Assembly (NCBI RefSeq): GCF_002994745.2
Contig: NC_037089.1
Span: 87,630,347-87,694,346, forward strand
Direction of reading: 5' to 3'
DNA from: Rosa chinensis
Taxonomy: Eukaryota > Streptophyta > Magnoliopsida > Rosales > Rosaceae
DNA length: 64,000 nucleotides
Shown: positions 11,566 through 22,865 of the stretch, one piece after another
Position numbering within the stretch: the stretch's first letter is position 1
Layout: each line of letters starts with the position of its first letter
The notes under the pieces: model-generated
What the model saw: the letters and a program-made list of their open reading frames with translations, nothing else
The model's database searches: none
Told to the model about the DNA's origin: nothing
Program-made: the position numbers and the translations under genes

Positions 11566-12213
11566 AATGGGGCGATGACTAATACAAAATCACTAGCCGT
11601 CTTCTTCTTGTCTCATTTTGTGGATATATTATACAGATAGTGTTCTAGAGCACGTATATATGATTACCAAAGAAAAATAGTTAATAATTATGTTGAGAAA
11701 CTAATATTAAGAAAACCCACTTTGTCAGTCAAAATGGGTGTGAAATAACGTAAATATCCTTAAACTATAGTTTAATTTAAAATAGTCTTCAATATATGAG
11801 GGATATTTTGATAAAAAATAAAATATAAATGAAGATAAAAATTTAGAAAAAGTAGGAAATGATAACTTCACATCCCACATTCTACATATAACTTCTCAAT
11901 CCCACTATCTACATATATAACTGTCCACATCTTACAGATAGTAATTTTTTTTCCCCTATGAAAAATAAACATAAAAATAAAAACAAAAACTATTTAACAT
12001 ATGCATCGCATGTGTCAATAAAAACTAGTTATCTTTTAAGGTTTCACCCCTAATATATGGGGCGATGACTAATACAAAATCACTAGCCGTCTTCTTTTTG
12101 TCTCATTTTGTGGATATATTATACAGATAGTGTTATAGAGCACATATATATGATTACCAAAGAAAAAGAGCTAATAATTATGTTGAGAAACTAACTATCT
12201 TTTAAGGTTTCAC
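11566..12213. repeat. Tandem duplication (about 165-bp unit), first copy interrupted
   Basis: GGGGCGATGACTAATACAAA and the following sequence through GTTGAGAAACTAA occurs at 11567-11704 and again at 12057-12197 with few differences. The continuation ATCTTTTAAGGTTTCAC follows directly in the second copy but is delayed to about 12030 in the first, where about 324 bp have been inserted. Confidence 0.8.
11705..12028. mobile_element. Small insertion element delimited by an internal empty site
   Basis: The uninterrupted tandem copy at 12057-12213 shows that 11705-12028 is an insert. Its right end is a small imperfect hairpin (CATATGC-ATC-GCATGTG), then about 11 bases and CTAG before a T, which resembles a Helitron 3' terminus. 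The left end lacks the expected TC, so the class stays open. AT-rich, non-coding. Confidence 0.45.
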
Positions 12214-12244
12214 TAAAAACAAATCTTCTACAATGTGTATGGCA

Positions 12245-12660
12245 TGATCTAATTCTTTTTTCTTTTTTTTTTGAAGAAAAAAGGAAAATTTCAAGGAAAA
12301 GCCCCTAGGCAATCAAAGTTGAGCAAATCTAGATTAAGGGCCGAAGACGCAGCAGCAAGGACTCACTTGAACCAAATCATCAGAGTAGGAAGGTTGTGGC
12401 CACAAGAGATAATAGCATATGCCAAGAAATTAACTTCCCAAAAGATATGAGAGAAGGAGATGGACTCAAAGGAAAAAGCTATCATTCTGATATCTCGGAC
12501 GAGAGACTTGAGCTTCTAAGGAATTTCACAGATGCCCTTAATGCAACTAATAACAAGAAAGGAGTCACCTTCAACAAGGACATGCTTGTAGTTAAACCGA
12601 AGGGCAGCTTGAAGGCTATTCTTAAACGCCGAGCACTTAGATAAAGGGACACTTGAGCGG
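12245..12660 (-). mobile_element. 5'-truncated LINE, RNase H end with poly-A
   Basis: On the minus strand a frame near 12640-12490 reads KCSAFKNSLQAALRF then HVLVEGDSFLVISCIKG, the RNase H-like C-terminal domain of plant LINE ORF2 (VEGDS motif), followed by a stop. The A-rich tail is the poly-T run at about 12255-12270 on the plus strand. The element is truncated and mutated, so not coding. It explains away the forward 82-codon frame at 12396-12644. Confidence 0.6.
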
Positions 12661-12938
12661 CCAAGATCTAAATCGTTAATTTTTTATTGACGTAATATGT
12701 AAATGTAAAACTAGTTAGCCTGCAGAGATGAGACTCCGACCACACTAACAATGCAAAACAATTCACTCGTCATGACCACTGACCAATGCAATTTTATGTA
12801 TGTATAATGATGTATATCAATTTGGAAAGAACACAAGAACTTTGTAAATATGTACACATGATTGAGTCACCAAATTTCCATCCTTAATATATATTACTTT
12901 TTTCTTTGAAAGAGATTGAACAATTAAGTGTATATTGG

Positions 12939-13550
12939 GTTTTTTTTTTTTTTTGAAATAAGGGCTGGTGCAGCTGCTCTCAAGCTTTCATTGATGAAAC
13001 CGATAAATACAGGGAGGAACATAATGCCTAAATCCCATATTACATGACACCTCAAGAAGACGTCTCGAATAATAACAGGAGGCTCCACAACTACAATGTA
13101 TTCGAACATGCAGCTGATAGCAAAGAGCATCATATGGACGACTCCATTTGCTTTACAATATTGGTGGCAAATTGGAAAGTTAAAGCAGTGCCATAGAGCC
13201 AATAAAACAGCTTTCCCAATATGCTGACGACTGGAAACTCCGCCGACACGACGTTTCATCCTATTAGTAAGAGGTTGCACCTAATTCAAGATCTGCCGCC
13301 TCGCTAAGGCAGACAGGGCATACTGAGTATGCAACCTGGTACGAAGCCCACATGTCTGTGCCAAAAATTGACAGGGATTTATTGTAGAGGAACTACACCT
13401 AAACCTGATACATGAAATCAAAACTAAATAATACCTACTATAAGCCCACCAACAAGGGCCCAAGGATGGAAGACAGGTCCACCGCCCTGGAGAAGCCCAC
13501 GATCCATGCCTGGCCCACGACCCATGTCCCTGATTACATGCATTTCCATG
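12939..13550 (-). mobile_element. 5'-truncated LINE 3' end with poly-A
   Basis: Read on the minus strand, 13230-13030 encodes CKANGVVHMMLFAISC followed by EYIVVVEPPVIIRDVFL, the C-terminus typical of plant LINE RNase H domains. After that come an untranslated stretch ending ATGAAAGCTTGAGAGCAGCT and a poly-A of about 16 (poly-T at 12939-12955 on the plus strand). The extent upstream of 13300 is uncertain. It lies some 300 bp from another LINE tail in the same orientation. Confidence 0.6.
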
Positions 13551-13555
13551 CATGT

Positions 13556-14156
13556 AATTATATCTAAAACACTATAAATAAGTTAATTCTCAAGTCAATT
13601 ATTATGTAGTTAATCCATTTTTATTTATTTTGAAGGAAATAAACGGAGTTACAGAAATCGTGAGAAAATAGTGCGAAATTGGAGCAAATTGAGGTTTTCG
13701 ATAAGGAGACGAAATTGACGATGTCTGTCAACCATAGTCAATGCCAGTAAAGGAGGAGAATCCCAATATGCCGGAGTGCCGTAGAATATATAAAAATTGA
13801 AGTTAGAAAAAGAAATGCAGCTTAATCAATTAAGATAACTAATCACGGGATTAATTACTTAATTAATTAAGCAATAGCACTAGCACAACTTAATTAAACA
13901 ATAACCATAGGAATTATGACATAACGTGTGTGCATGCCTTGTCTCTTCTTCTTTGCTACTGATCACACACAAAAGCTCTACACGTGGCTCACTCCTATTC
14001 TTTGGGCTTTTATATTCTCAAATCCCATTGATTCCTTTCTCTCCTACAAACGAATCAGCCACCATTTTTCCTCTCCAGCTCTCACATGCTGCCAGCTGCC
14101 TTCCTCTTATCCCCTTCCAATCTTCTCTCTTCAAACACACACAGCTCATATATATA
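13556..14156. other. Intergenic; no supported gene
   Basis: AT-rich sequence followed by a CT-rich stretch at 13930-14150 that could be a promoter or leader, though nothing downstream reads as its gene. It ends in a (TA)n run in which the next transposon inserted. Confidence 0.4.
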
Positions 14157-14165
14157 TATATATAA

Positions 14166-15347
14166 GGGAAAATTTCACAAACAGTACACCAAGTAAAGGC
14201 CACTAATAATTCTTATACATAAAGTTCCAAACCAATCATTTCGGTACACGAAATCTGAAGATCGACCCACTATCAGTACACGACGTCATTGACGCCGTTA
14301 ATTTGACACCAAAATGTCTATTATGCTCTCAGTTCTTTTTTTTTAATAATTTTGTTTCTGTTCTTTTTTTTTTCCTTCGTTTTTATCTCTTTCTTCTTCC
14401 TTCTTCTGGCTCCACTAAACCCACCTCTTTTTTCATGTGAGAAGAAGCCCGAGCTCACCCACTTCAGCATCCACTCTCTCCTCCTCCAACGGCGGCGGCG
14501 GCAACACCACCATGCCCACAAACAAGATCCCTGCAATATCTACTTCTCCCCAGACGCCGGAAAATCGCCGTACAAGCTACCGCCGATGGCATCGAATCTG
14601 CATGCCTTCGTTCTCCAACCTTCAGCTCGAATTGAACCAGACCACCACTAGGGCTATGATCAGCACCCCCTTGTTCACCACCCCCTTGTTCACCAAAACC
14701 CAATCGCCTCGACTTCTATCTTCGACCAGAGCTACCTCCCTCGCCGCCTCGGGCGCATGAGCACCTCAACGCCGCCATGTAAGATCATCGACGACCTCTC
14801 CTTGTTTCGGTAAGATGATCTCAAAGCCCTCTTGGTTAATTGATCAAGTTTTAGTCCAGATTGGAATGGGTTGTTAATTTTGAGTTCTTTGGTTGGTGTT
14901 CTTGAGTGCTGAACTTGGAAGAAACGATGGAATTTAGCTTCGAATGAGAGCTTTTGGTCTTGTTGTTGTTAAGTTTTTAAGGGAAAAATGAAGAACTAAT
15001 AAATGCAGCAAGTTGCGGCGCGCGATTTTCAGTATTGTGGTATCGAAACGGACCTCTTCGACGAGGTTGGCTTTTTGGATTTGGGTGTGAGGAGCGAGCA
15101 AGCGAGAGAGAGAGAGAGAGGAGAACTGTTTTTCCTTCTTTTCTTTTTTTTACCAAAAAAAATGAATTAGAGTGTGAGAGTACCAAATTACCCTTTTCTG
15201 TAAGGTAATATTTAACAGCGTCATTGACGTCGTGTCTACATAGTGGGTCGGGCTCGAAAGTCCATGTACCAAAATGTTCAGTTTGGAACTTTATGTATGG
15301 AAATTATTAGTGGCCTTTACTTGATGTACTGTCTGTAAAATTTTCCC
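14166..15347. mobile_element. Mutator-like non-autonomous element, exact 9-bp TSD
   Basis: A 1182-bp element with terminal inverted repeats of about 150 bp (GGGAAAATTTCACAAACAGT... at the left; the right end finishes ...AAAATTTTCCC) that include the matched blocks AAGTAAAGGCCACTAATAAT and ACGACGTCATTGACG. It is flanked by TATATATAA at 14157-14165 and 15348-15356. The interior (14350-14830) is GC-richer and Pro/Ser-coding in several frames, as seen when gene pieces are captured, but no donor gene was recognised. No transposase. Confidence 0.82.
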
Positions 15348-15356
15348 TATATATAA

Positions 15357-17308
15357 TTATCCATATGCCCTTCTTTTGAGAAGAACAGAGAGACCTAGCC
15401 TACAAAGGAGTCGCACCACCAAAACAGAGGCAGCCCTTTGGGTTGCTCTCTTTCCCATCCTCTTCCACCATTTTCCACATTTTGTTTTAGTTTTAGTTTA
15501 GAGAATTGAAGGATTACTCACCCAAAACTTCAAGGATTCATCAAAGGCTTCTCCTTTACAAGATTCAAGACTTGGGTAATTGTGGGAGTTGTAATTCAAG
15601 ACTAGTCATGCTAGCTTTTTAGCTATTTGTGACTATTTTTGTTTTCTCCTACTGTTTGTACCCACATTTTCATGGCCACTCGGACGTAGCTAATGTGCAT
15701 AGTTATTGAACGATGTCTAATTACAATAAGCCGCTCAACAAGTATTTGGCCTGGTAGCTAGAAATGGTGGCCGATGAATAATTGGGCACTTCGTCTGATC
15801 CAAATCGAGTCAGACAAAGCTAGACTTTTAGTTATCGGCTGGCCCGTAGTCATCAATTTGAAGAAGAGATTTATTATCTAAAAGCCCATCGGCCAAGTGT
15901 TCAAGTCATTCTAGTCAGTTTCCAACTCGAACTCAACTTAGGAAGATAATAGTCGATTGACAGAGAAGGCCGGTAAGTGATAAAGATGAAATTTGATCAA
16001 GTTAGTAGTTCAATCGAATTGAAGTTCGTTAGCCGATGAGGAGAGTTCAATCCAAGATAGTCTACTTCAAGATTAATTACAGCCGTTGACGATGACCATC
16101 AGAGCCAAAGCAAGATAGAGTCCAGTGTCAAGTCAGCCGACAATAAGTATTGGAGCCAAATCAAGATAGAGTCACTAAGCCAAGAGGAGGCCGAATTCCA
16201 CTCAACTTAAAAGAGTCAAGAGATCAGTTCAAGTCACAAAGCAGCCAATATAAATAAAAGCATCGACAAAAGACATTACACACAACTACAGAAACTCAAG
16301 CCATCAAGCTTTTCTTATTTTCGTCTTACCTTTTGCTTAGGTAGAATCTTCGTCTGTTTCCTTAGTTTATTTGCTCTGCTAGCTACAATCTCAGTTGCTT
16401 TACTTTCCTTGTAGCCCAGTATCGATTTTGAATTGTTCTCTTTGTTTTCTTTCAAACAACAGTTAATAATTTTCAGCCATTCAAGATTTCATTTTTATTG
16501 TTATTATATTTTATTTGCTCCTTATTGTCTTTATGCTTTACTTATTTGGTCATGCTATTTACTGTTTGTAGTCGCATAGTAGCTATTAATCTTGAAGATT
16601 TCATTCTTACGAGTTCACTTTTATCGTTACTTGTTATTATTTGGATCCAATTGACCTAAGCCCTGTGACCAGATAGTTCATATTTACTCATACTCTCATG
16701 ACCACATCTAACTCATCCGACCTTCAGCCACCAAGTCCTTAATCTAGAGGCATCGAACCATAGCCGAGAATAAGTTCATTCATCGGCTAACAATTGCTTG
16801 ATAAGTCAGATCTACATCCACTACACCTACAATTGCACACTTGGCCTTCTGGCTGTGTGCTGGCACGCTCCGCATTCTATTCATTGAGAATGACATTTGT
16901 TCCTTGATCCCTCAAATGTATAGGCCGAGGTGATTTTCAGAGGCAACACATACACTTCTCTACTATTTAAATTTTGTAATTTTGATGTCTATGATTATGG
17001 GTTGTGAGTAATTTCCTTGTTGTGGATTAGGGTTGTGTGCCCTATCCCAAATTTTGTGTAAAGGATGTTTAATTTAATGTAATGATGCAATTCTCATATG
17101 ATGAATGCTTATATATATATTTGTTGGGTTAAAATGCATGTCTAGGAGCCTAGTCAACTCTAGGGTGTGTATTTTGAGCATGTCTAGGATGGAGTTAGAG
17201 GCTTGATCCCCTCTAATTCCTAAGCTAGAAACCTTCAATTTCGTATTCGAGAGGTTATAAGTATGGTGATTTACACCCGTTGTGTAATTGTGCGGGCGAG
17301 TCGCTTAG
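15357..17308. other. Non-coding stretch, possibly an LTR-retroelement remnant
   Basis: No long open frame. A TATA-like AATATAAATAAAAGC at about 16248 is followed by a T-rich leader-like segment, and the style of the sequence from 15700 to 17300 recalls an LTR and untranslated region of a Gypsy-type element. No second LTR, primer site or pol segment is visible, so this is a guess. Confidence 0.25.
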
Positions 17309-17317
17309 TAGTCTAAT

Positions 17318-18076
17318 GGGTGTTGCTATTTGAACCTAGCAAATTTCTTAGTGTACCCAGCATTTTAAATATTACCATATATTTCCAATTTTACCCCTGT
17401 TTAGATAAACCCAGCAAACATTATATCCATCTCCATCTTCAAGGATGAGACCTGATAGAAAGAGTACTGATATGGAAGGAGGAGATTGCGAGGAGCATTC
17501 CCTTGATCAAAGCAGAGAAGCTCGAGAAGATTTGATGTGGGCTATCGGATCCGATTACATTCAAAAATTGCAGAAATTCCAATTAGTCAATTATTTGATT
17601 ACATCTCACCCGTATCAATACAAGGAGCTTTGATCATCTTAAAACAGACTATTGTAGAAGAAATGAAGAACCTCAATTCAGGTAATTGAAGAAATGAAGA
17701 AAACCATTTCAGGTAGGGGAAAAGAAGAACTAAATTGGCTAAAGTCTCCCAATTAAAGAATTGACATTGTAGATGACTATGCAATCAATCACAAAACTTC
17801 AATTGAAACTCAAAGGCTCAAAGCAACGATAAGCAGGTATCGGGCCCAGATCCCACTTCAGCTCCTAAATGGGGATGTTGTTTCTGCTCACAATAATGAA
17901 ACATGTTGTCATTGCCATTTCTCTTCTTATTCTTCATAGGATGCCTCGAATCTGACTCCAAGAGAAGGATTTATGTATGCTGGGTTTATTATAATGAGGG
18001 CAAAATTGGAAAATATAGAATTATTTTTAAATGTTGGGTCTATTAAAAAATTTGCTGGGTTCAAATAGAAACGCCC
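17318..18076. mobile_element. Mutator-like non-autonomous element, exact 9-bp TSD
   Basis: A 759-bp element. The left end GGGTGTTGCTATTTGAACC pairs with the right end ...GGGTTCAAATAGAAACGCCC; the inverted repeats extend over about 110 bp and include the matched phrases TTTCCAATTTTACCCC and AAACCCAGCA. The target duplication TAGTCTAAT is exact at 17309-17317 and 18077-18085. The interior at 17445-17633 is more codon-like (MRPDRKSTDMEGGDCEEHSL and on) and may be a captured exon of unknown origin. Confidence 0.85.
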
Positions 18077-18085
18077 TAGTCTAAT

Positions 18086-19100
18086 TCCTCCATCTTTAGG
18101 CCTCTTGATGTGAATTAGGGACCCTTGAACCGGCTCTAATTCATGTCAAGTGAGTTTCTACGACTCTTGAACCGGAGTCGAAATACCATGAAAGAGAATT
18201 TTGGTCCTTGAGCCTTGAACTGCCTCCAATACGACTACCGCCAAAGTAGGAGATTTGCATTTACACTAAATTAGCTTCCGACACATGAGATTTGGGTGAA
18301 GGAGCCTCCCTAACACCCGACCTTCTCATTTTTATTGTTTCCATTTCATTTTTACTTTTATTGCTTTACATTTCATTATTTTTGTTAAGTTAAAATCAAC
18401 TCCCAAACATTGAACTATTCCACTCATTTGTGCATATCCACCACTAGGTTCTTAAGTTTGATTAGGCTTTGGTTGCTAAGGCTTGGTGCCTTAGATTAGT
18501 ATTTTTATTCACTCTATTTTCCTTTATTTGCTTAGTAACTTATGTTCCGACTATCCAAGGATTGTGGGTTAGCTATTAATCCCCGTTGTACGATAATTTT
18601 GGGCTTAATACTTCCCTATCTTGACATGATTCGTACGCTTGCGAGAGTATATGCATAAAGTCAGTCCCTTTCAGAATTGAAGCACCGCAGCCAACGATCC
18701 TTGATGCCGTCGAATCTCTGCCAGAACCCAAGGCAGGACCACGCCAAGGTCGATCCTCACTGCCGTCGAAGGACACAGACGTCCAAGCATCGTTGTTGAA
18801 TCTGTCATAAACGGCAGCATGGGCAACAACCCTTCAAAGACCACAGGCAACGGTGGATATGTTGACCCAAGTCAGTCGTGGTAGCAGATTGGTCATCGAT
18901 TGCAGCAGTTGCAGACTTATAATTCCAATCAATTTCGTTGTCCCGACCTGTCCCCTGCTCCGGACCTTCACTGGCAGGCTGAGACATACTACCTACCCGT
19001 TTGACGACGACATCTTGAAGACGTGCCACCAGACGGAACATTGGAACACGACGGTTCTTTGCTTCTTCGAAACTGTTTTTCGTCTTCTCCAAATAAGCAA
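18086..19100. other. Intergenic, probable retroelement-derived sequence
   Basis: No supported gene. Around 18610-18660 the sequence reads like untranslated regions of Gypsy-type elements (TCGTACGCTTGCGAGAGTAT). A GC-richer segment at 18660-19090 has an open minus frame (18805-19092) with no recognised family. Confidence 0.35.
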
Positions 19101-19101
19101 G

Positions 19102-19301
19102 AGGTTCTAAAAATCAGCCTGGGCACTTGGCGTGACCTTTCCGTTCCTATTACAGGCTGGGCGATCCTTCTGGGAGTTCGGCTCCTCGGCGGTCGCCTAG
19201 GGGCTATTAGGCGATCTCTGGGTGCTCTCCCTTTTTTTTTTTTTTTCTAAATCATGGGACAAAACAACATTCAGATTTCAACTTCGTTCAAAATCTCATA
19301 C

Positions 19302-19336
<35 letters not shown>

Positions 19337-19886
19337 TCCGTCCCAGAAAACGAAATTGAAGAAGAGAAAACAAAAGTAGAAGAAGAAAGGTAGAATGAAT
19401 CTTAGAAAACGAAATTAAAGAAGAGAAAAAGTAGAAGAAGAAAGGTATCATCTTTGAGGAGGTCGACTTGATTAGACTTCATGGTACCGGCTATCAACTC
19501 GGTGAGAGAGAAAGCCAGGCAGAGATACAGCCACAGAGAGAGAGGGGGGAGAGAGAGAGTTCTAAACTTCTAATACGGTGGAGATAATGTCTGTTTGTTT
19601 TTTTGGATAAAAGATAATGTTAATTTCAAATATAAAAGTACTTGAAATTTTTGTGTTTAAGATAATGTTAGTTTCAAATACAAAAGAAATACGTTAAGTT
19701 ATATTTTGAGGACATAATATAAAAGGAAAAGAAGGTTTTAAAAGAAAAAAAAACAGATAAACACTTGTTTATTTATATAACTATATGTTATAAAAATAAA
19801 AATTCAATTTAAAAAAAACCGCCTAGGCCCCTGGGCGCTAAGATTTGGGCAACCACCCGACTAGCGCTTAGCGTTTTTTAGAACCT
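19102..19886. mobile_element. Putative fold-back/hAT-like element with GCCTAGG-rich ends
   Basis: AGGTTCTAAAAATCAGCCTG at the left faces ...GCTTAGCGTTTTTTAGAACCT at the right, with further matching GCCTAGG/GGCGCT-rich blocks (19150-19215 and 19820-19865). The interior is AT- and GA-rich with a (TC)n microsatellite at 19303-19332. No exact target duplication could be assigned. Confidence 0.5.
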
Positions 19887-20038
19887 TGCGAATAAGGCGG
19901 AGCACTTCTAGAATTCAGGTTACATGCTAGAGAATGATTTTTTTTCCCCCTAGCGCCTAGCATTTTTTAGAACCTTGTGAATAAGGCGGAGCACTTCTAG
20001 AATTCAGGTTACATGCTAGAGAATGGTTTTTTTTTTTC
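19868..20038. repeat. Direct repeat of about 80 bp, two copies
   Basis: TTTTTTAGAACCTTGCGAAT and the following sequence to GCTAGAGAATG is repeated at about 19958-20038 with only a few changes. The unit contains the right end of the fold-back element plus its flank, so the duplication happened after that insertion. Confidence 0.8.
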
Positions 20039-20084
20039 CTTTCTTTTCAATTACAAAGAATAGTTTCTTTTAGATATCAAAACC

Positions 20085-21774
20085 CTAAGAGAGTATTTCT
20101 CTCAACTTAGTCTTCTACGGCGCCCTAGCTTCTTGCTATCGTTTCCTCCTCTCCATGGCCTCTATAGATGCTGTAATAGCAAGTTTTGCTGCTTCTCTTG
20201 CTCTCACTTCGGGTGGTAGCACCCCAGATCTGGGAAAGATTGGCGGTGGTCCTGTGCGCAGGTCCTCCCAATCTTTTCTACTTGGCAAACCTTTGACTCG
20301 GAAGCCGGTGGATCCCAAAGCTTTCAAAGCTCACTTTCATCGTACTTGGATGGTGGACAAGGAATTTAGGGTTCAGGAATGACATATTCTTGTTCTCTTT
20401 TGAATAGGTGTGTGATAGCAATAAGGTGCTTCGAGGTGGGGTTTGGTGTTTTGATTGAGCCCCAGTTTGTTTTGAAGAGTATGATGGCATCAAGCCTCTT
20501 CATAAAATCCATTTTAAGTATGTTTGTGTTTGGGTTAGGGTTTCAGAGATCCCTCCTTTGTATGAAGAACCTGAGAACTTCACTCTTATCGGTAATCTTT
20601 TGAGTGGTTTCTTAGATTACGATAAGAAGGAATTCAAGAAGGGATTGATTCGGATCTTGGTTACTCATGATATCTCCAAACCAGTCTTACTTGAGCGTAA
20701 AGTTTTCTTGGATGTTGGTGTCAAATCTGTGCTACAGTTTCAATTTGAGCATATGAAAGGGAGATGTTCACAATGTGGTCTGATCACACATGTTGGGATT
20801 TCGTGTGAGGAGCCGAACACTACAATTTCGGCACCTAGGGTTTTAAGCTTTCCGAGACCCTCGACCTCAGGAGGTTCATTTTCCTTCTCAGCTCAGAATA
20901 AACGTGATGTCTTCACTACTTCCTCCTTCATTCCCAGGAAGAAGAAGCCCTTTATTCACTGAGTGGAGTGACACGTTCCCACCTCTGCTTCGCCTACGAG
21001 GCCTCCCACTGTCTCGGCTTCGGATGCAAGCATTGATGAGAATGTTGTCTCAGTGGTGGAACACAGCCTAGAACAGAATCAGAGCTTGGGGATGGTGTCT
21101 GTTGGTGTGCCTGATCCTAGAATTGTTGAAGTTGCAGGTGTGATGCCGGTGGCGAAACAGGATGTGTTGGCTTCTAAGAAAAGGGATCTTAGTGGTGGCT
21201 GCAATCCCTCTCCAAATAAGTTCAAGACCATTTTAGGTGATAAGATCCTAAACTTGCCGGCTGATGCACTGGGATTAATCGAAGATGATAATGATGCGTC
21301 TGTTGTCACTCTGAAGAAGAAGATGGGTAGACCGCTTGGAAGTAAGAACAAGAGCCAACGTGCCAGCAAGAAGCCTGGTGTTGCCCCCTTGAGACTCACC
21401 TATCCTGCAGTTGGGGGTTCAGTTTCTAGCCCTAGAGATAAGGGCAAAGGAAAGCTTTAGGCTTTCCTGGTCTTCTTGCCTACTACCTGAAATTTGGTCT
21501 TCTTCTACTTTCTTCTTAGTTTTCTCTAGTTGTACACCAATTGAGGTCTCTATGCTACTAGGTTTACTATATAAAGAGAGGTTAGTATTGAGGATTTGAT
21601 TTCTTGTTGTTTATGCTCAATAAGTGAGCGCATGTGTTAACAGTGAAGGTCACCTTTCTTTTGATTGGTGGCTTGTGCCATTTAGTTTTTTGGTATGAGA
21701 CAGCATCTGATGTACGTGCCTTCTGGAAATGGATAAGTAATGAAATTATCTATTTTCTCAAAAAAAAAAAAAAA
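20085..21774 (+). mobile_element. LINE derivative with only ORF1 and a poly-A tail
   Basis: Forward frames from 20155 encode a LINE ORF1-type protein: MASIDAVIASFAASLALT, then the DUF4283-like region with KPLTRKPVDPKAFKAHFHRTW. After a frame change near 20379 and two in-frame stops comes the rest of DUF4283, then a CCHC zinc knuckle (CSQCGLITHVGISC, about 20767-20810). A basic tail (GRPLGSKNK) ends at 21460. There is no endonuclease or reverse transcriptase: a short 3' untranslated region follows, ending TTATCTATTTTCTC and poly-A at 21760-21774. A disabled copy of a deletion derivative. Confidence 0.75.
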
Positions 21775-22834
21775 GGTTTCAACAATACTAGGGAAAACAT
21801 ATCTCACACATCCACTACCAACTTAATCAAAAAAACAAAACATTAGCAGCATATAGCAGAAAAGAATCCTTCAATAGATAACCTATTCCAAGACTACGGA
21901 CATAATTCTAGTCACAATTGCATTTGCCACAAATTTTTTCTTTTGATTTTAATGTGTTTTGAGAGTTAATTCGTGAGATTCTAACAATAATGACCGATGT
22001 TATGCAATGATATTTAGAATATGAAACATTTACATCAAATAAATTAGGAAAAAGAATTTAAAATAACACATTTTAAAATAAATTCCATGTACCAAACAAA
22101 AGGCCAAATTCCACCAATATAATCGGTTCATAGCTGTACGTATTATAAGTATTTGAAGACATTAAACACCATTTGTTTTTTTGCTAAATATCGATTTCTT
22201 CCAAGTTCTTCCTTCTTGTGTACTTGGATTTGTCATTAGTGCCCTGTATCCATAATTATTCACTAAGGACTCCATTATAGAGCAACAAAAACGGAAACCA
22301 AATTCAAATCCTTGGTAAATCCTAAGATAAACGACAGCTAACTCACCTGAATTTGGCCATTTCCGCAATTTAGAAAACTCCAACTTGTTACATATACACA
22401 GGAGGAATCTATCTTTTCAAAAAAAAAAATACAGAAGGAATCTGTTCATCAACTTTGACACCCTCAACGACGCGTCGCTGGAAACAATGCATTCTGTGGT
22501 AGGAGCGTGTCCCCACGCCCTTTCAGTTGGGGTGGACCTAGAAAACCCTAGCATGCACAATATTTTATTTTCTAATCTTAAAAATTGGAAACTGACTCTG
22601 CTGGCTTTCCTAATCACCAAGAACAGAAATAGAAAAAAGGAAGCAAAAGAATAAGGAAATGCTGGTAATGGTGGTGGTGGTGCGAGTGTGGCTATACCTT
22701 TCATGGTGATGAATGATGATATTATAATTAATAAATATATATTTGTACTGTGTGGTAATATTATATTTTAGGGTATTATACTCTTTTACTTCAAGTCGAA
22801 CTATTTCATTCCTGCCACATGTGCACTACTACTG

Positions 22835-22835
<1 letters not shown>
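21775..22835. other. Intergenic; no supported gene
   Basis: AT-rich. Small open frames at 22162-22704 on both strands are unrecognised. The right end grades into the promoter region of the kelch F-box gene. Confidence 0.45.

Positions 22836-22865
<30 letters not shown>

Noticed and set aside
12396..12644. 82-codon forward frame
   Set aside because: It is the antisense of a LINE RNase H fragment, whose minus-strand reading has family motifs (VEGDS) and a poly-A tail.
15597..16980. Complete LTR retrotransposon
   Set aside because: No second LTR, target duplication, primer site or pol sequence could be found, so it is listed only as an uncertain remnant.
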